Shown here piece by piece: positions 61,170-64,000 of a stretch of DNA of 64,000 nt. How positions within the stretch are numbered: position 1 is the first letter of the stretch; every line of letters starts with the position of its first letter. The notes below the pieces were generated by a model. The model searched no databases. It was not told where the DNA came from and saw only the letters and a list, made by a program, of their open reading frames with translations. Source of the DNA: Sphingomonas sp. PP-CC-1A-547 (GTDB lineage: Bacteria; Pseudomonadota; Alphaproteobacteria; Sphingomonadales; Sphingomonadaceae); assembly GCF_003610375.1 (NCBI RefSeq), contig NZ_RAPZ01000010.1, positions 1-64,000 on the forward strand, given 5' to 3'. The position numbers and the translations under genes were made by a program.

Positions 61170-62279
61170 TCAACCGGCGAACACGGCCTTCGCGATATGC
61201 GTGATCCGGCATGCGAGGTCGGCCTCGCCACTAGCGACCACATAGAAATCGCCCGCGTCGGCGATGCCCGTCGTGAAGACGACGTTGTCGAGGTACATGC
61301 TGTCCTTCAACGGCTCGGTCAGCGCCGGGTTCGGTTCCAGCAATGCGGTGTGCTCGGTCGCCACCGTGATCGAGGGATCGTCCTTGTCCAGGATCGACCA
61401 GTACGTCCGGTAAATCCCGACCACGCCCGATGGCTCCACCCCGTGCCACAGCGTCAGCCACCCGCGATCGGTCAGGATCGGGGGCGCGCCGCCGCCCATC
61501 CGCGCGGTCGCGACGGTGGCCGCATGCGGCCGGATGCCGGGCTTGTCGTGCGGTTTCCAGTGCAGTGCATCGGGTGAGCGCGACAGGTTGATCGACGGCC
61601 CGCTGCGCCATTCGCTGCCCGGCGGGTATGCGAAATACAGATCGCCGAGCGGGCGAGTTTGCGCCCAATACTGCCCCTCGATCAGCCCTTCGAAGATCAG
61701 CATGTCCTTGTTCTGGTGATCGAGCACGATCCCTTCGAGCTGCCAGTCGAGCGCGTTGGCGGACGAATACAACGTCGTCGAATGCCGCTCCGGGCTGACC
61801 GAGCAGGTGGTCATCAGATAGCGGTCGCCGACCTTCGAGATCCGCGCATCCTCGACGCCGTAGCATTGGTACGACGTCCGCGGCGCGATCGCCTTGTCGT
61901 AATGGACCGCCACCACCGAGCGGCCCTCGGCGTCGATCTCGACCGGTAGCAGCCATGATAGCGAGGTCAGCGCCATCACCTTCCACCCGCCGCCGGGGAT
62001 CAGGAATTTGCGCGGATCCTTGGTATCCACCATCGTCAGCGGCCAAGCGTCGAGCACATACGCGCCGTCTTCCCAGCGGATCGCATGGACGTTGCCATCC
62101 CTGATCGGCTTCTTCAGCGCTTCGGCGACCCGCACCATCAGCAGCAGATTGCCGTTCGCCAGCCGCGTCATCCCGGGATTGAACGCGCCGAGCACATAGG
62201 TCTCCGCGCCGACCTTCCCCGCCAGCGGCGAACGCGACAGGTCGATGTCGGCGGGGGTGAAGACGAGCTGATCGAACAT
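61170..62279 (-). CDS. Glycoside hydrolase/phosphorylase family 130-like enzyme
   Basis: 369 residues of the five-bladed beta-propeller GH130 family: NPGMTRLANGNLLLMVRV, GVEDARISKVGDRYLMT, GGGAPPILTDRGWLTLWHGV and SGVVGIYRTYWSILDKDDPSI. Members phosphorolyse or hydrolyse beta-mannosides and related linkages; the typical signatures are present in modified form (for example HQNKDMLIFEGLIEGQYWA where the family has a NKDMxLFPE-like block), so the substrate may be unusual. No signal peptide. Gene is single, convergent with the Cys-rich gene and followed upstream by repeat family C. Confidence 0.85.
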   Translation of the reverse strand: MFDQLVFTPADIDLSRSPLAGKVGAETYVLGAFNPGMTRLANGNLLLMVRVAEALKKPIRDGNVHAIRWEDGAYVLDAWPLTMVDTKDPRKFLIPGGGWKVMALTSLSWLLPVEIDAEGRSVVAVHYDKAIAPRTSYQCYGVEDARISKVGDRYLMTTCSVSPERHSTTLYSSANALDWQLEGIVLDHQNKDMLIFEGLIEGQYWAQTRPLGDLYFAYPPGSEWRSGPSINLSRSPDALHWKPHDKPGIRPHAATVATARMGGGAPPILTDRGWLTLWHGVEPSGVVGIYRTYWSILDKDDPSITVATEHTALLEPNPALTEPLKDSMYLDNVVFTTGIADAGDFYVVASGEADLACRITHIAKAVFAG

Positions 62280-62305
62280 GCTATTCTCCTTGGTGAGTAT
62301 GCCGT

Positions 62306-62383
62306 GTTCCCCCGCGAAAGCGGGGGCCCAGGGTCACGAATGCCGCCCTATGGTATCCTGGGTTCCCGCCTTCGCGGGAGAAC
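62306..62383. repeat. Palindromic intergenic repeat, family C, copy 2
   Basis: GTTCCCCCGCGAAAGCGGGGGCCCAGG pairs with CCTGGGTTCCCGCCTTCGCGGGAGAAC across a short spacer. Sequence core CCCGCGAAGGCGGG matches the copy at 57756-57805. It is between the GH130-like and SDR genes. Confidence 0.85.
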
Positions 62384-62395
62384 TAGGAGGAAAGA

Positions 62396-63154
62396 TCATT
62401 CCCCCTCAAGCGCCCGCGGAACGATCACGATCTGCTGGATTACCGATCGCGTCGGCTGGGTAAGCAGGAACTCGACCCCCGCCGCGATGTCCTCGCCGCG
62501 CAGCATCTGCTCCGCCTCGATCATCTGGCGCTGCTTGTCGTCGGGCACGTCCGGATACTGCATGTCCGACCCGACCTTGCCCGGCTCGACCAGCGAAACC
62601 CGGATCCCCTTCGGACCCAGTTCCCGCCGCAACGCCTCCGAAAAACCCGCGATCCCCGACTTGATACCGGCATACACGGTCGAGCTCGGCCCGAGGATGT
62701 GCGCGCTTAAAGAGCCGATGATGACCATGTCACCGATCGGCGTCATCCGGTGCGCAGCGTGATGCGCACTGAGCAGGTAAGCCGTGAAATCGACCGCGAT
62801 CGCGTAGCGAAGCTCGTCCTCACTCATCTGCGTAAGGCCACCGGCCGCTACCGCGGCGTTGATGACAGTGATGTCGAACCCGCCGAGATACGCCTCGCCC
62901 GCATCGAAGAACGCGCGGACCTTGTCGGGATCGGCGAGTTCGGTGATCATCCCGTCGCCCTCGCCGACCTGGCGGATGTGCGCGAGCGCGTCCTGCAGAT
63001 AGCGCTCGTCGCGCCCACAGATGTAGACCTTGGCACCGTTCGCCGCGAGCATCACCGCGATCGCCCGGCCGATCCCGGTCGTACCCCCAGTGATGATCGC
63101 GCGGCGACCTTCGAGAGGGCGGGCGGTCGTGTGGAGGTCGGCGCGTTCGGTCAT
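62396..63154 (-). CDS. SDR family oxidoreductase
   Basis: 252 residues: TGGTTGIG cofactor motif, NAAVAAGG in place of the NAG motif, catalytic Ser in VIIGSLSAHILG, YAGIK as the YxxxK motif, and EPGKVGSDM after it. A classical SDR; the C-terminal ending TRSVIQQIVIVPRALEGE is that of clade members with unknown substrate. The ATG at 63154 has CGGGAA upstream; the frame is open a further 10 codons. It precedes the GH130-like gene on the same strand by 116 bp including a repeat. Confidence 0.88.
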   Translation of the reverse strand: MTERADLHTTARPLEGRRAIITGGTTGIGRAIAVMLAANGAKVYICGRDERYLQDALAHIRQVGEGDGMITELADPDKVRAFFDAGEAYLGGFDITVINAAVAAGGLTQMSEDELRYAIAVDFTAYLLSAHHAAHRMTPIGDMVIIGSLSAHILGPSSTVYAGIKSGIAGFSEALRRELGPKGIRVSLVEPGKVGSDMQYPDVPDDKQRQMIEAEQMLRGEDIAAGVEFLLTQPTRSVIQQIVIVPRALEGE

Positions 63155-63213
63155 CGAGTTTCCCGGCTTGTCAGTACAGTCCACGCCTAACGCGCAGCCC
63201 TAGCCGGATGTCC

Positions 63214-64000
63214 CTAGGCACGGATCGCCACCCCCTCAAGCGCGTGCGCCAGCAACCGGTCGATCGGATCCTGCAACATCGTTTCGCTCAGCGTCGGCGC
63301 ATGGCCGACACCCGGCACCGTCACCAGTTCGGCCTGATCGAGCGATGCAGCCATCCGCTCGGCCGTCGCCGCCGACAGCAGGTCCGATCGTCCGCCGCGC
63401 ACGATCAACGTCGGCACCTCACGCAGCGAGCCGAGCGCCTGCCACATGTCCGGCCCCGCCTCGTTCCCGGGCACGCGGAACGGCTCGGCGATCTTCAGAT
63501 CATAGTCGAGCACGATGCGCCCCGAACTGTTGAGCCGGTACAGCCGCTTGGCCATCGCCAGCCAGTCCTCGATCTGCCAGTCGGGATAGACGTCGGCGTT
63601 GTTCTCGGAAACGCAGCGGGCTGCATGCATCCAGGTTGGGAACACGCTCGCCTTGCCGACATAGCCGCGGATTCGCGACAGCCCCTGCGCGTCGATCTCC
63701 GGCCCCACGTCGTTGAGCAACGCTGCCATCATCCGGCCGCGTGCAGGGCCCGCCATCAGCATCGTCACGATGCCGCCTAGCGACGTGCCGAACGCGATAT
63801 ACCGATCGATACCCTGATCGGTCAGCAATGCCTCGACGTCCTGCACGTACGTCAGCGGGACGTACGACATCGGGTCCTTCGCATACGCGCTCTCGCCGCG
63901 CCCACGAAAGTCCACCGCGATCAGCCGCCAGCGCCCCGCCAGCCGCGCTGCCAGCGCATCGAAATCGCGTGCATTACGCGTCAGCCCCGCCATGCAAATG
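63214..64000 (-). CDS. Alpha/beta hydrolase, N-terminus cut by the window end
   Basis: At least 259 residues are visible, with the family core: GLTRNARDF (oxyanion region), VDFRGRGES, FGTSLGGIV with the nucleophile Ser (G-T-S-L-G), and a C-terminal VPGVGHAPT with catalytic His. The start lies outside the window, because the family normally has about 20 to 30 residues before GLTRNARDF. It is probably an esterase or carbon-carbon hydrolase; substrate unknown. Confidence 0.85.
   Translation of the reverse strand, partial: ICMAGLTRNARDFDALAARLAGRWRLIAVDFRGRGESAYAKDPMSYVPLTYVQDVEALLTDQGIDRYIAFGTSLGGIVTMLMAGPARGRMMAALLNDVGPEIDAQGLSRIRGYVGKASVFPTWMHAARCVSENNADVYPDWQIEDWLAMAKRLYRLNSSGRIVLDYDLKIAEPFRVPGNEAGPDMWQALGSLREVPTLIVRGGRSDLLSAATAERMAASLDQAELVTVPGVGHAPTLSETMLQDPIDRLLAHALEGVAIRA

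Noticed and set aside
1..64000. Mobile elements, prophage, CRISPR arrays and toxin-antitoxin pairs
   Set aside because: I looked for transposase, integrase and Cas motifs, direct-repeat arrays and paired small ORFs and saw none. The tRNA-Ser gene has no adjacent integrase or duplicated 3' end.

Overview
The window is GC-rich chromosomal DNA that looks like a Sphingomonadaceae genome (Sphingomonas or a close relative). This judgement rests on gene content and style: a ZnuD-like TonB receptor, TamA/TamB, ComF-GrxC-Nit-DUF1178 synteny, an EcfG-like promoter, a CtrA-type site, rrn leader sequence of alphaproteobacterial type, and several families of palindromic intergenic repeats. I saw no prophage, insertion sequence, integrase or CRISPR array. 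Nearly all the DNA is coding, and many same-strand neighbours overlap by 1 to 11 nt, so most genes sit in tight operons.

Layout. 1-283: promoter and boxA leader of an rRNA operon leaving the window on the minus strand. 284-5858: RNase H-like protein, YihY/BrkB membrane protein, an FtsX/LolD-type ABC exporter, and a divergent lipoprotein arylesterase. 5971-9846: Crp-type regulator, a WYL-like small protein, two transglutaminases and an N-formylglutamate amidohydrolase. 9933-15513: a PAS/GAF hybrid kinase, a ZnuD-like receptor and a stand-alone molbindin. 15555-23777: a four-gene glgX-treZ-malQ-treY operon converting glycogen or maltodextrin to trehalose, behind a candidate general-stress promoter. 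23959-31000: OYE-type reductase, two SDRs with a GH15 hydrolase, and a large catalase.

30997-34452 holds a compact cassette: a GT2 glycosyltransferase on the plus strand, facing an ACAD-fold flavoprotein, a PIG-L deacetylase and a NodS-type methyltransferase on the minus strand. This is the best candidate for an undescribed glycan or lipid modification system in the window. 34536-38422: two small unknown proteins, tRNA-Ser(TGA), the DUF1178/Nit/GrxC/ComF operon and a divergent BioC-like methyltransferase. 38419-42708: an EAL protein, a TPR hybrid kinase and a single-domain receiver in one operon. Upstream lies a 445-bp region with a CtrA-type site, a 17-codon ORF with a strong ribosome binding site, and a long nested hairpin.

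43154-54489: a Baeyer-Villiger-type monooxygenase, tamB-tamA, a prepilin peptidase flanked by two small proteins, a thiolase and a GNAT acetyltransferase. 54486-64000: an SH3 protein, a 2-hydroxyacid dehydrogenase, a glycine-zipper lipoprotein, a LysE exporter, a PfaD/NMO-type flavoprotein, a GT4 glycosyltransferase, an orphan six-cysteine protein, a GH130-family enzyme, an SDR, and an alpha/beta hydrolase cut by the window end. Functions are assigned from motifs read by eye; no database search was possible.
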